Assembly: GCA_035772785.1 (NCBI GenBank)
Contig: JAOCPU010000044.1
Location: 180,001 to 244,000, forward strand
Length of the DNA: 64,000 bases
From: Phlebiopsis flavidoalba
Lineage: Eukaryota > Basidiomycota > Agaricomycetes > Polyporales > Phanerochaetaceae
Direction: 5' to 3'
Below, one piece after another: positions 11,600 through 22,422 of this stretch (the first letter of the stretch is position 1; each line of letters opens with the position of its first letter). Under the pieces are notes generated by a model that was given only the letters and a program-made list of their open reading frames with translations, made no database searches and was not told where the DNA came from. The position numbers and the translations under genes were made by a program.

Positions 11600-13859
11600 T
11601 CATTTGACCCCAACACATTCCAGGTAGAATTCGAGAAAGATGATCCTAGATAGAGATCCTGTAAACTACTCTACGGCCCGCAAGTTGGACAATTATCCTC
11701 ACCCGCTCTTTTCTGCACGGTTGCATCGCTGGTGAGTGCGCCTCGACTGCGCTCGCACGGGTGATCGCGCCCCCTCACGTTGCGAGTCATAGCCGTCTCA
11801 GCACTTCTTCGTATCAAACCTCGGTTTTCCCCGGAATGATCAAAGAAACTCAACTGCACCGAGTTCCAAGCTACAATTGGACCTCTCTACCATTCACCTC
11901 GGGTTCGCACGCCGCACGTCCCCCCCTCATCACAGCGTACCTACTAAGTGAAGAGTTTGGCCGCCACCCCCTCTACGTGTCTCGGCCTTCGCGATATGAA
12001 CGTTGACCACATCCTGATGGCAGCGCTGTAAGTATATTTGGCAGTTTGAGTGATGCCGCGCATCTCACGCCGGCATCGTGACGAGCGCTCCGAATATCCA
12101 GACTGTATTGGTCGCCAAACCGCTTCCTCTCCGGCTCGTTCAGTTCCACCGCCGCCGTAATGGTGATTATGCCCGCTCATTCAAGGTTTACACACGGCTG
12201 AATCGTGTGCTCTTACAGGTTGGTGGGGGGAGTATCGCTGACAATCTTTAGGCCGCATGGAGTACGTTTACAGTCAATTCTCGACAGATGCATCACTGAC
12301 TGTTCAATAGGCGGAGTCTTCCCAGTCCATCTTCTCGGTCGCTACTATCTGGCTGCAACTGGTCTAGGAGCGGTAATAGCTGGCTGGATAGAGATGAATC
12401 CCCATCTCGGCTGGCGATGGATTCAAATGGCTTCATCTCATGTACGCTTCCATCACTGTCAGAGCAACGGAACTTCGCCTGAGCCACTCCCATTACTTGC
12501 AGCTTTGCGGGCATCGTCCCTGCATCATGGTTCCGGCTGTTCATGAAGGCCCCCAGAGACGCGTTTCTGTGCAGTCGTGCTCACGCGGATTGCAAAGAAG
12601 CTGCGCAAGACTACAGGCGACCCCCGCTACCGCGCTCGGGTGGAGGATGACCCCCCCCCCCCCCCCCGCGGGGCAGCCCACAGGACATCTCATCTGGGTC
12701 TCTTGCACACGTCCAGTTTGTAAGTATAGTTGTCAGATACCGATACCCTTCAAATACCTTGTACACAAATATTGACGATTGTGCGCCCAGATCTTTTGTT
12801 CACCGAGCTGTTGTTTGTCTAGGCAGTTTCAGTGTATGTTTATTTTCTGCGGAAATCTGTGTCACAAGCTCATGTCGAATTAGCTCTGGATTGGCTTTGC
12901 ATGGGGGTATCCTCTACGTCTTGATCGAGTAGGTTCTTCCTATGGCATCCTGAGGCTAAAACTAAGATCGGTCGGTGCAGGTCCATCGGTCCAGTCTTCA
13001 CAACCTTGCACCATTTCAACAATGGTGAGGTCGGCGTTGTTTTCGTGTACATTCTTGTAAGTCTGTAGCACAGGGTTATCAACGCTCACTAACTCTTGTT
13101 CCAGTATCGGCGTCAGTGTCCTCGGTATCGGCGCAAATCTGTACCAAGAAAAGCTGTACAAGTAGGTCCCCACCTAGTCCGTCTTCGTTCTTCCGCTGAA
13201 CGAAATTGTAGGAAGAATTTCCCTACTCGAGGCCCGGAGGCCCGGTTGTACCTGTGCAATGGGCGACGGGCATCTCGTTCGCTGCAGGGCTGTGTTCATT
13301 TTCGCATGGTGTTACGTTTGCAAAGGTTTTCTGGATATCCCTACTGCATTGCAATCACAGTAAGTAATATCTTGCTGATATCATCCATCCACACTCACTA
13401 TATCTGGGCAGATTATCATGTTCTCGTCTTTCACAATTTACCTTGCCGTCTTCACCTACCTCGCTGACTGGTACGTCAACGAGTACCGCAAACAAATGAG
13501 TGAAGCTGACAGTACCATAGCTACGGAACCTTTGCTTCATCTGCACTTGCAGGCCAAAGTCTTTCTCGTACGTCACATGCTGTTTCAGGTCTTGGCTTCG
13601 TTTCCACATAGGCTGTAGGAAACCTTTTCGCAATGGCCTTCCCTCTCTTTACCGAACAGATGTTCGACAAGCTCACTTTCCACTGGGCCAACACCCTCTT
13701 TGGTTGCGTCGCCGCAATCATGATCCCCATCCCATTCGTAAGTGCTACCAGCCATCCAGCTATTCCATTCAATAACGTCGCCGTTCTTCTAGATTCTCTT
13801 TTACTACGGTCCCACTCTCCGCGCACAGCAGCAAGTTCGCTGTGTCAGACAAGAAGTAA
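11600..13859 (+). CDS. DHA1-type MFS transporter, tandem copy 1 (degraded)
   Basis: This plasma-membrane drug or polyamine:H+ antiporter-like protein is paralogous to the gene at 15889-18374. Matching segments in order are FPGMIKE (about 11830), SEEFGRHPLY (about 11945-11980, the loop after TM2), GLGAVIAGWIEMNPHLGWRWIQM (about 12363-12430), the cytoplasmic loop TRIAKKLRKTTGDPRYRARVED (about 12580-12645), LHHFNNGEVGVVFVYIL, GPEARLYL, MFSSFTIYLAVFTYLADWY (about 13415-13470), GNLFAMAFPLFTEQMF (about 13620-13670), FHWANTLFGCVAAIMIPIPF and a tail SKFAVSDKK with stop at 13857-13859. Introns of about 50-60 nt lie at the same places as in copy 2. The N-terminal exon is not recognisable, the frame is broken many times, and a 17-C run interrupts the central loop. 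It may be a pseudogene or badly sequenced. Confidence 0.75.
12651..12667 (+). repeat. 17-nt poly-C run inside MFS copy 1 coding sequence
   Basis: The run sits just after codons for RARVED in the central loop. The paralogous gene at about 17183 reads RARVEDERASLKT with a single C at the matching place, so the run looks like an expanded single base. Confidence 0.85.
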
Positions 13860-15888
13860 ATCTTTCCGCGCGCACAATACACGCACGCAAACACTCTCCC
13901 TCTTACCTCCCCTACGGACACTATCCTATCAGAACAGTGTATTTAACTGTTGTCTCGAGTACGCTGTACCTCGCTCACGTCTTTGTCTACTATCGCCTGC
14001 AGGGCTGGGCCCTCAGGCTGTGTTTGTCATATATATGTTATATTATAGATAATTGGGCTCGGGTCTGTAGTCAAAAGCATGGATCAAGTTTTACAATTTT
14101 ACTCGTTGTGAATATTATTGGAGGAGTAGGACATGGGAGCCCGAGCGAGTGTGCTAAGTGAGGCTGCGTTAACGAGAGGAATAGAAGACAAGGTGTATTA
14201 TTCATCCTCAAGCCCGCATGACGAACCTGATTGACATGAACTAAGTTCAGTGGCGTTATCGAGGCAGTCCGCTGTTTGTAAATTCATCCCGAGATATTTC
14301 ATATGATTTGCCTTTGAAATAGCTCGGAGTGCGCATGTGAAAGCTGATGAAAGCTGACTGAACTTTCGCTCAGGCTGCCACTGTGGCCGCTCAAATGGTG
14401 CTGACTTGCCGCCTCGCAGAGAGGGTCGCGATAAAGAAAAGTTCAATCGGGGTTAGAAGGAATGACACACACCAGCGAGTAAGCCTTCTAGAGGTTACAA
14501 AAGCCAAGCGCCGAGCCGCGCGAGGCGCACGCCAGAAAAAGTAACCCTGCCGTTGTGGCGCTCGCGACTTCCCGACATCAGGACCGGCCGTCAGCGCGGG
14601 TGCTGCGCGATCTGTTCAAAGAAGCACAAGTCGGACATCACGACACTTACATAGCATCTCCGAGATGTGCGCGGATAAAGGCGGTGATACATTAATGGTA
14701 TCCTTGGGTCCCCATGGCTGCTCGGAGGTTACAGAGCCGGCAACGCGTGTGTGGTGGGGCGGCGCGTTGCAAATGCGAAACTGCCAGTTGCCGTCGAAGT
14801 AAAGTGTCTGTAGGATTCCGAATACTCTCCAGACGCGGTGTTTCAAGCAATTGCTGCGTCGAACGTTCAAATCGTAATGTCACAAACTTCGGATATCCGA
14901 TGATGGGCTCAGCCAGGTGGGTGGGCCAGTTACGAAGATCGATTACTTTTTTTTATTTGCGGCTGCATTTTTGATTGGGCGCCGGATTATTTGGTCATGT
15001 TAGGATCAGAGGCTGTTGGACAACAAGACAAATATCCGCCTGTGCCCAGCCAGTGACCGTTGCTGAGTCAAGGGCTCCGATAGCGATAATGAGAACAGAG
15101 AGATAGGAGACCGGCATGCTTACTCTCACTCCTTGAACCTGATTCATTCATGTTTGACCTTGTAAGAGGCGTCTCATTCTACAGCACCACACGATTCTAT
15201 TGACACTGTTGCATTCCAAGATAGAGCTTCAATCCTCAGCGGTCGCCTCGAGGAAAAGTTACAATTTAACAAAATTCTCGAAAAGTGGGCTCTCCGCAAT
15301 TACCAAGGACCTTGTCGTAAGACAATGCGATCTGCGCATGGATCAGCACACGCACGGGGATTCTAACCGGAATGCTTCCTACCTGCTTGTGCTCTGACCC
15401 GCGAGACTTCTGACACGTCGTTACGGGTCCCTAAGAAGGACCGTACGATACTCGTGTCCATAAGCCGATATATTTTTGACTGCTGCACATGACGCTGCAC
15501 CAATCAAATTCACCGCAACAGACGTTACACCTTCAGCATTTCGCTTGAGGCCGAGCGCTTCAACCGGAAGGCGGTGCGTCCGGGTCCGTCCAAAAGGTCT
15601 ACCGCATCTGGGGGGGGGGGGGGGTATAGTCATCATCAGTCAACAAGAACCTTGTGCGCCTAATATTTTCGCCGAGATCAAAGAAAGTTTTGATTGGCCG
15701 CTGGTGTCACCGGCACAACGATGCCGGGGCCTTTTACCGCCAATTTCTCTCATGACTCTTGCGAGGGGTTTGAAGAAATGGCGTTCCCGATTTACTTAAC
15801 ATGATAGAGTGGCTGCGACCTACTACTTGCGCTCGACGTCCCCCGCCGCCTCCCTAACTTCGACTCGCTCGCTGCTGTTTCGTAGGCA
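13860..15888. other. intergenic region between the MFS copies
   Basis: No gene is recognised. It holds the second copy of the repeat block (14985-15033) and a 15-G run at 15610-15624. The last few hundred bases before 15889 are the likely promoter of MFS copy 2. Confidence 0.45.
14985..15033. repeat. dispersed repeat block, copy 2 (other copy 10147-10193)
   Basis: This is the counterpart of the block upstream of the first MFS gene. It keeps the order ttaggatcagaggctgttgg and then a short run of CAA units. Confidence 0.7.
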
Positions 15889-18374
15889 ATGTCGCGGTCC
15901 GTTTCAGAAGAGGTACCTCTGGCCGACGTAGATCTCGAGGCGGAGCATGTCCGCGTAGTGACAGAGGATTCTGTTTCTGAGAGGATTGACCCCCTCGCAA
16001 TAGCTCCGCAGGATATTCCCAACGAAGAAGAGCCTCGATACATCCTATATTCGTCAAATTTCTGACTATGTGCATCACCATCACCATGCAGAGCATGCAG
16101 ACCTTGAGCAAGGAAGTATCTCCGAGAAACACTCTCCCGACACCGGTCCGCTTTATGTGAGTTCATTATGCTCCAAACCCCAATACATAGCCATTGACCG
16201 GTATCCTGGTAGGTTGAGTTCGAGAAGGGAGACCCCAGAGATCCCGTGAACTTCTCCACGAAACGCAACGTGGACCATCACCATGTGTGCGGTGTTCTTC
16301 ACTGCTCTTGCAGGTATGTGACCTCCCTTGCCGTAATCAAAGCGGTGACCCAACCCCATCATTGACAGCCGCGAATGGTTCTATACGTTATAACTTGGGC
16401 TTCCCCGGAATGGTCAAGGAGTTGAACTGTACAGAGTTCCAGGCTACCATTGGCCTGTCCATGTACACTCTTGGATTCGCCATCACACCCCTCATAACGG
16501 CGTCATTCAGCGAAGAATTTGGTCGACAGCCTCTTTACATCGTGTCGGCTGCCGGCTTTGCCTTGACGCATCTCACGATAGCCCTGTAGGTTTCCTTGTG
16601 TGTTCGTTGCTGCGCACCATTGACATCATAACCTAACTGCTACAGTGCCCAAAATATACAGACCGTGTTGATTGCACGTTTCTTCGCCGGTGCGTTCGGA
16701 TCGACTGGGTCCACTATGGTTCGATTCTCAATGTTCGTGCAATGGGAACATACCGACTGAACTTTTTGCCCCCCCCCAACAGGTTGGCGGAAGCATTTGC
16801 AGATATTTTTATGCCACATGAGTAGGTCCACGAGGCTGGTCATCATGTGACTACAATTGAATCTCTCTTTAGACGCAGCCTGCCGATGTCCATGTTCTCG
16901 GTGGCTGCCGTAGGCTGCACCGGCCTGGGGGCTGTCGCAAGCCGGCTGGATTGAAACTGAACCCACACCTTGGTTGGCGCTGGATTCAATGGATACATTT
17001 TATGTGGGTCTCTAGAATCCGCTATCCGCCACCAGAGCTCACTCTGTGACCAGTGTAACGGGCCTGTGTTCACAATTCTGGTCCCTTTCCTTATGAAGGA
17101 GACACGGTCCGCAGTCGTGCTTACCCGTATCGCCAAAAAATTGCGCAATAAAACCGGCAACCATCGTTATCGCGCACGTGTTGAGGACGAACGCGCGAGC
17201 CTCAAGACCTTGATCTGGATCTCGTGCACACGTCCCGTTTTGTGAGTATTACAGATTTGCTCCATAAAAACAATGCTAAACGTGTGCAGATCTTATGCTC
17301 ACTGAGCCTGTCGTTGCCCAGCTTCAGCGTACGTTCCAGTCCGTCGCAAACCCTGCCTCATTCTCATGCACTGTGCAGGTTTTTGTGGATAGGCTTCGCG
17401 TGGGGCATACTCTACGTACTGATTGAGTGGGTCTCTCACGCTACGTCAACGGCTCTATCACTCAATGACTCGTTCATTCAGATCTATCGGACCTATTTTG
17501 TGTGAATCTTCACCACTTCAATAACGGCGAAGTCGGGGTCGTCTTCGTCACGTTCTTGTGAGTCTCCTGCCTTTTGTGCGATAAACCTGGATGACCTTGA
17601 CATCTCCGCACGAAGTATCGGCGCTTTGTTCGGCATCGCCGCAAACGTACAACAGGAGAAGCTATACCAGTCAGTTGCCAATGCCTCGCATACCAGTCAA
17701 GCCGACTTTGCTGACGTCCCTCGCAGGAAACACCACGCAGAGAGGGGTCCAGAGGCCCGACTGTACTTAGCGATGGTCTCTGGTATCACCTTCACTGCGG
17801 CGCTATTCATATATGCGTGGTGTACATTCGCCCACGTCGCCTGGATATCCCTCTGCATTGCGATAGTGGTGCGTATCAATCATATATGGTAGGAATAACG
17901 ACGGCTAAGGTCTCCGCAGCTTATTGAGTTTTCGTCGTTCACTATGTATCTTGCCGTCTTTACATACCTCGCGGATTGGTACGTCTGTTTTGAGCTTACT
18001 TGGGAGGTCGTCCGACTGACGAAAGTGTAGTTACGGAACCTTCGCATCATCCGCTCTTGCTGGCCAGAGTCTCTCTCGTGAGTACCATCCGTGTTAGCCT
18101 TCATTCCCTCCTAACATTGGCGGTAGGCAACCTCTTCGGAATGGCCTTCCCGCTCTTCACGAACCAAATGTTCGCAAACGTTGACATACCACTGGGCGAA
18201 CACGCTATTTGCCTGTCTCGCGCGCACTCATGATCCCGATTCCTTTCGTAAGTCGCTTAATATGCAATATATATTATTATGCAGGACTGAACATGATGTC
18301 CAGGTACTCTTCCGCTACGGACCCAGCTCCGCGCACGGAGTAAATTCGCCATCTCAAACCTGGAAAAGAAATAG
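15889..18374 (+). CDS. DHA1-type MFS transporter, tandem copy 2
   Basis: This 12-TM major facilitator of the fungal DHA1 (drug/polyamine:H+ antiporter) type probably acts at the plasma membrane. The start at 15889 gives a hydrophilic acidic leader MSRSVSEEVPLADVDLEAE. Exon 2 (from about 16213) reads VEFEKGDPRDPVNFSTKR, then after a one-base shift WTITMCAVFFTALA (TM1). Later parts are LGFPGMVKELNCTEFQATIG, SEEFGRQPLYIVSAAGF (motif A region, about 16511-16560), QNIQTVLIARFFAGAFGSTG, MFSVAAVGCTGLGAV, the loop VVLTRIAKKLRNKTGNHRYR (about 17117-17175), LHHFNNGEVGVVFVTFL, GPEARLYLAMVSGITFTAA, FSSFTMYLAVFTYLADWY, GNLFGMAFPLFTNQMF and the tail SKFAISNLEKK, with stop at 18372-18374. At least nine short introns are seen. 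It is better preserved than copy 1. The substrate is unknown. Confidence 0.88.
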
Positions 18375-19199
18375 CCTCTATAATTACGGATACGACTTAT
18401 AATGCGCTAACCACATCATCTCGCAAGCTCCATCATCTCGTCTTCAGCATCTTTATCTGTATCTAGCCGCATAGACTTCCTTTCATACTCTTGACCGCTG
18501 TCTCCTCCCCCAATATAGACATAGTTTTATCCTCTTGAACGGACATAGGATACATCATAGTTTGCATATTCGTCGGAGGGTGGTCGCGCACAACAAGTTT
18601 CTTGCATGTCTCATATTCATACTGTTTGTAATTATAGCTTGATCGTCATATAGAGGTCTGGGGGAGTGGATTCCGCAGTACATATTCAACGTAGCCGACG
18701 GAATGCGGGATGGGTGGTGCCCGATGATTTGCATTCCGTCTCGCTGCGGCAACTAGATGAGCCTGCGGGACAGTGGTTAGTGAGGAGGTTTCGACTGGGC
18801 CATGGCGGGTCCGTGGCGGTCGCTAAAATAATGATCGTCGCCCACCCCTGACGGATTGGGGAGGGCTCATATGCAGGTATCGTGGACACAGCGTATCCCT
18901 GGCTAGACGTTACTGCCTCGTTTTCAATGGTCATGGAACCTATGCGTGCGCCCGATCATGTTGCCGAAGCGTGAGCAGGCGATAGTGGGAGGGTGATCCT
19001 CGGTAGAAACGCGAAGGTAGTTCGCGGATGGCACACACCAGCGCGGCGGAGGGTTGGCGGGATGGAATCCCCGTTCCATACTACAATTGATCCAATTGTC
19101 AGCGTCATAAACAACCAGGAAGCGTTCAGGCAGACTGAGCCCTCACCATAAGGGAGGCCGCTTCACGACAACAAATCTAAACGGGGAAGAGCAGGAACA
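18375..19199. other. intergenic region with no recognised gene
   Basis: This stretch follows the second MFS gene and lies beyond the probable 3' end of the minus-strand proline-rich gene. Minus-strand text near 18560-18750 could be further low-complexity coding sequence, but I see no family or splice pattern to support it. Confidence 0.35.
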
Positions 19200-21482
19200 G
19201 GCGGAGGAGACTGGCTAGAAGACGTCGACTTGCGCTCTTCGCGATGCCGCCTGCGTTGCGTCGAAGACCTGCTACTATGGTGTTTCCGATGTTTCTTCGG
19301 CGAGCCGCCAGGGACTTGCACCGTGGCGAGCGGTCCCAGGCGTTGTGTAGTACATACACGGGTACTGCGTGCTGGGGGCTTCCACTTCGCGACCCAGGCA
19401 TCTGGAAGGGTAAGCCGGCAGGGATAGCCTGGGCGACACCGTCAGGCTGACCCGCAGCTGTTGGCCCGGTGTCGTCCCGGGCATAAGATATAGAGGCTGA
19501 GGGCTGGCATAAATATACTGGATCGAGCCGGAATGTTGGCCTTGTATGTGCGAGGAGAGTTCAGGAGAAGCTAGGCGGATGAAAGACCTCCGTGATTCGT
19601 GAGGCCCGCGGGTATGGGGTTTTCCTCGAATAGCGGTTGCCCCGCATCGAGCGACACGGGCCTTTGTGGCGGGAGGTGATCGTGTGGGTGGGGAACGCGG
19701 GGAACGAACTTCGCGCGGGGCATGTGCGGCACGGGTGCGCGGTGTAAAGGTGGTCCTGGGGGCCTGTGTTTGTCGGGGCATAGTGGCGCGTGGGCGTTGG
19801 ATGGGCCGAGCGAATGATACTGCTGGGTGGGTGTCGCAAAGTAGATCGTGACAGTCTTCTAGTGTTTCTCTTTGCGTACCACCGATTTGCCCCGGCTTCT
19901 GAGCGGCGTACCACGAGCTCGCCGCGAGTCGCCTGGCTGGTAGAGCACCGTTACCGTGTCGCGCGTTCTGAACGGCATATGGACCAAGTCGGTGAAGAAA
20001 CGGCCGATAGTGTTAATGCGAGAGGTAAAGCTGTACGTCGTGTGGGTCGATCATTAGACGGGATCCTCGCTCATGATATCATAATCCACTGTGGGTCTGA
20101 TATCTGCCGCTCCGGAGGGAGGACAGTCAACTGAGGCTGAGGAAACCCAGTCGCGTCATGCGGGTTGGGCCAGGCTTCGTTGTCCCGTAAACCTCCAGGA
20201 GCATCTATGCTCTGATCAGGGGTCAGAGGCCACTTGGTGGCTGGACACCGTGCTGCCCGAGGTACGCGAGATATCAGCTGTGGTTGTTGGGCTCGGGATT
20301 CGCGGGACGATGGGATGGAGATTCTCGTGGTGACGTCTAAGCGGGTCAGGCGAACGAGGAGGGGGGACCGTTGTTCCAGGTTGATACGCCGACGGTTGCC
20401 GATCGTGGTAAAGGAGGCCTGGCGAATTGTGGAGCGAGCTGTGGAGAAGGCCATCAATCCTTATCTGCGGGGTAGGTTGTCGCGAATCTGACCTCGACGA
20501 CTTTTTGGAGAATATACCCATAAACCTATCTGAGAAGCTTCGTCCTTTTTGTTTCGGCTTCTCGTGGTATTCGTAGACTTTGAACGACTCCTGGGCTCGT
20601 ATAAAATACGCCCTATTTCTCCCACCGCGTCCGTTATGACTTACGACTGATCCACGTCCATTGTATGAGTGGCTCCCGGGGAACGACCTCTTCCTCCATG
20701 TCTATGTCGGAACGCACCTGTCATCGTCTCCTATATTGTACTGCTCGCTGTGAGTGGATACGCAGAGTTATCTACGTAGCTCTCGGGCTCTTGAGTGAAG
20801 GGGGTGTGATCCTCGTATGGTACCGACATGTCTTCGAGTTCATCTCCCGGCGTAGTGGAAGACTCGCCAGTATGGCGATGCATCTGCTCTTCGTAGGGCG
20901 TCGATGCGTTTATACAGGCTCCCCGTAATGCTCGTAGGGCCCTTCATGAAACCCGCCGGGAACCATAGCGGGTTCGGGCTCATCAGGAGAAGGTGCAAGT
21001 TCTTGGTAGCGAGGATCGGGTGCTGGAGTGGATGCGTGTATTGGTGAGAAGGGAGGAATCGACTCGCCAGGAGTGCTGTGTTGGGGACATCATGCTCGGT
21101 ACATTGCTTGTGGGATAAGAGACGTTTTGTGGGAGCGTTGGTCCACGGCGCACGGGATGAGGCTGGTCGTGTTCCCTGAACATGGCAGTGCCGGGCATGG
21201 GCGCATTGGGGCTGCGCAAGGGAGTATGAGGCGCGCCTTGGAGAGTCAATCGGTGAACGTTTGGTATAGAGCCGGCCGGACACGTGAGTGGCCGTGAACG
21301 GCTGGCGTACGAGGAGCGAATCTGCGTACGGGGTGGGCCGGATAGGTATAAAGCTGCGAAACCCAACTCGAGTCTTTTCTTCCGTCCCCCTGCTAAGGAC
21401 GTATGGATCATATTCATGACCGAATGACGGATCTATGGTAGGTATTTCGTTGGGGTGGGGGATAATCGAGATATTCTGTCAT
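19200..21482 (-). CDS. proline/serine-rich protein of unknown function
   Basis: I do not recognise the family. On the minus strand a start at 21482-21480 gives MTEYLDYPPPPQRNTY. Shifting frames then give SRGTEEKTRVGF, PHTPLRSPNAPMPGTAMF, DPRYQELAPSPDEPEPAM, GFHEGPYEHYGEPV, RHTGESSTTPGDELEDMSV and a continuous stretch from about 20600 containing VYEYHEKPKQKGRSFSDRF and MGIFSKKSSRSDSRQPTPQ, followed by more P/S/R-rich sequence. Composition is consistently rich in Pro, Ser, His and Arg, with short acidic patches and no membrane segment, which suggests a largely disordered cytosolic or nuclear protein. Continuity of this composition across frame breaks supports a real minus-strand gene. The 3' end near 19200 is arbitrary, since no C-terminal domain was seen. 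Confidence 0.5.
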
Positions 21483-22422
21483 GGCTAGGACTCGTCAAAG
21501 TGACGGCAGCGGAGAGGGAATGAGATGGCGACGAGGTCGCACGTGGAACAAAGGCCGTAGTATAAGTGCTCTTCATGGAACAGCCTGAGTTTGTGGAAGC
21601 GCGGCACACGGGGTATGGTTGTAGGGTGCTCCGACACGAGTCGCCGGTGAGGTACGCTGCACCGCTGCGGTTAGGCAGAGCCTAGGTGGCGGCGGCTGAG
21701 TAGCGAATCGCCTTCGACCTTCGGGGCGACATCGAACATCTAGATGTTGCTGCCGAGCTATCTGTTTGTGCTTCACTCAATCATGAAGTATATCAGAACG
21801 CTCGAAGGAAGACACAACTGGCGGAGACGTGTCTGAATACTTCTCTTCGTGTGCAATTAATAGATTACACGTGCGAGCCGTGCCTACCTCATGGCTGCAA
21901 AGGGTCAACAGAGGCATTGTCCTGGTGCTATATGGCAGCTTGAAAGGGCGTTTTCATTGATCAAAGAAAGAGTCAGTCACGATGGCGGTCCTCCAAATAC
22001 GTCAAAATTTCTCACCTAATACACTGACAAATGGTCGCCAATGCTATCTCGGGCACTACACAACCCAATCCCAAGACGTATTCGCGGAAACAAAGGAGGT
22101 GTTGCAATCGTTCAGTATTAATTGAAGAAAGGGTCATTCCAACTCACGGCGAGCAAAGTCACTTTCGAGTGGGTCCGGGAAGATCTAGAAGGAGCCTGGT
22201 TCTTGAATATTCGAACTGTTACTTCAATAGCCTCAGTATACCAGGGGTTGAAACTCCGCTTATACATGTAAGTTCCAGGAGGTAAGTCAAGCTGCAATAG
22301 ATCTGATGAGATCATGACCGCGGGCGTGTAGATTAGATAAACTGGAGATCGAGTCAATTATGATCGTGCTCATGAAAAAGTTGGCGCGACCCTGACGGTG
22401 AAGTCTGTCTACAGCTCTCATC
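21483..22422. other. divergent intergenic region
   Basis: This region separates the minus-strand proline-rich gene from ADE16/17 and probably holds both promoters. A minus-strand frame at about 22118-22357 reads LPPGTYMYKRSFNPWYTEA and looks protein-like, but I could not extend or name it. Confidence 0.35.

Noticed and set aside
15792..16268. 158-residue minus-strand open frame
   Set aside because: It overlaps the start and first two exons of MFS copy 2, which have family motifs on the plus strand.
19935..19990. TGGCTGGTAGAGCA resembling a tRNA A-box
   Set aside because: No B-box or acceptor stem follows at tRNA spacing.
21349..21356. TATAAAG on the plus strand
   Set aside because: It lies inside the minus-strand proline-rich gene, and no plus-strand gene is seen downstream.
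18400..22000. Possible degraded retrotransposon
   Set aside because: No reverse transcriptase, integrase, zinc-knuckle or long terminal repeat could be found; the coding signal is a proline-rich protein.
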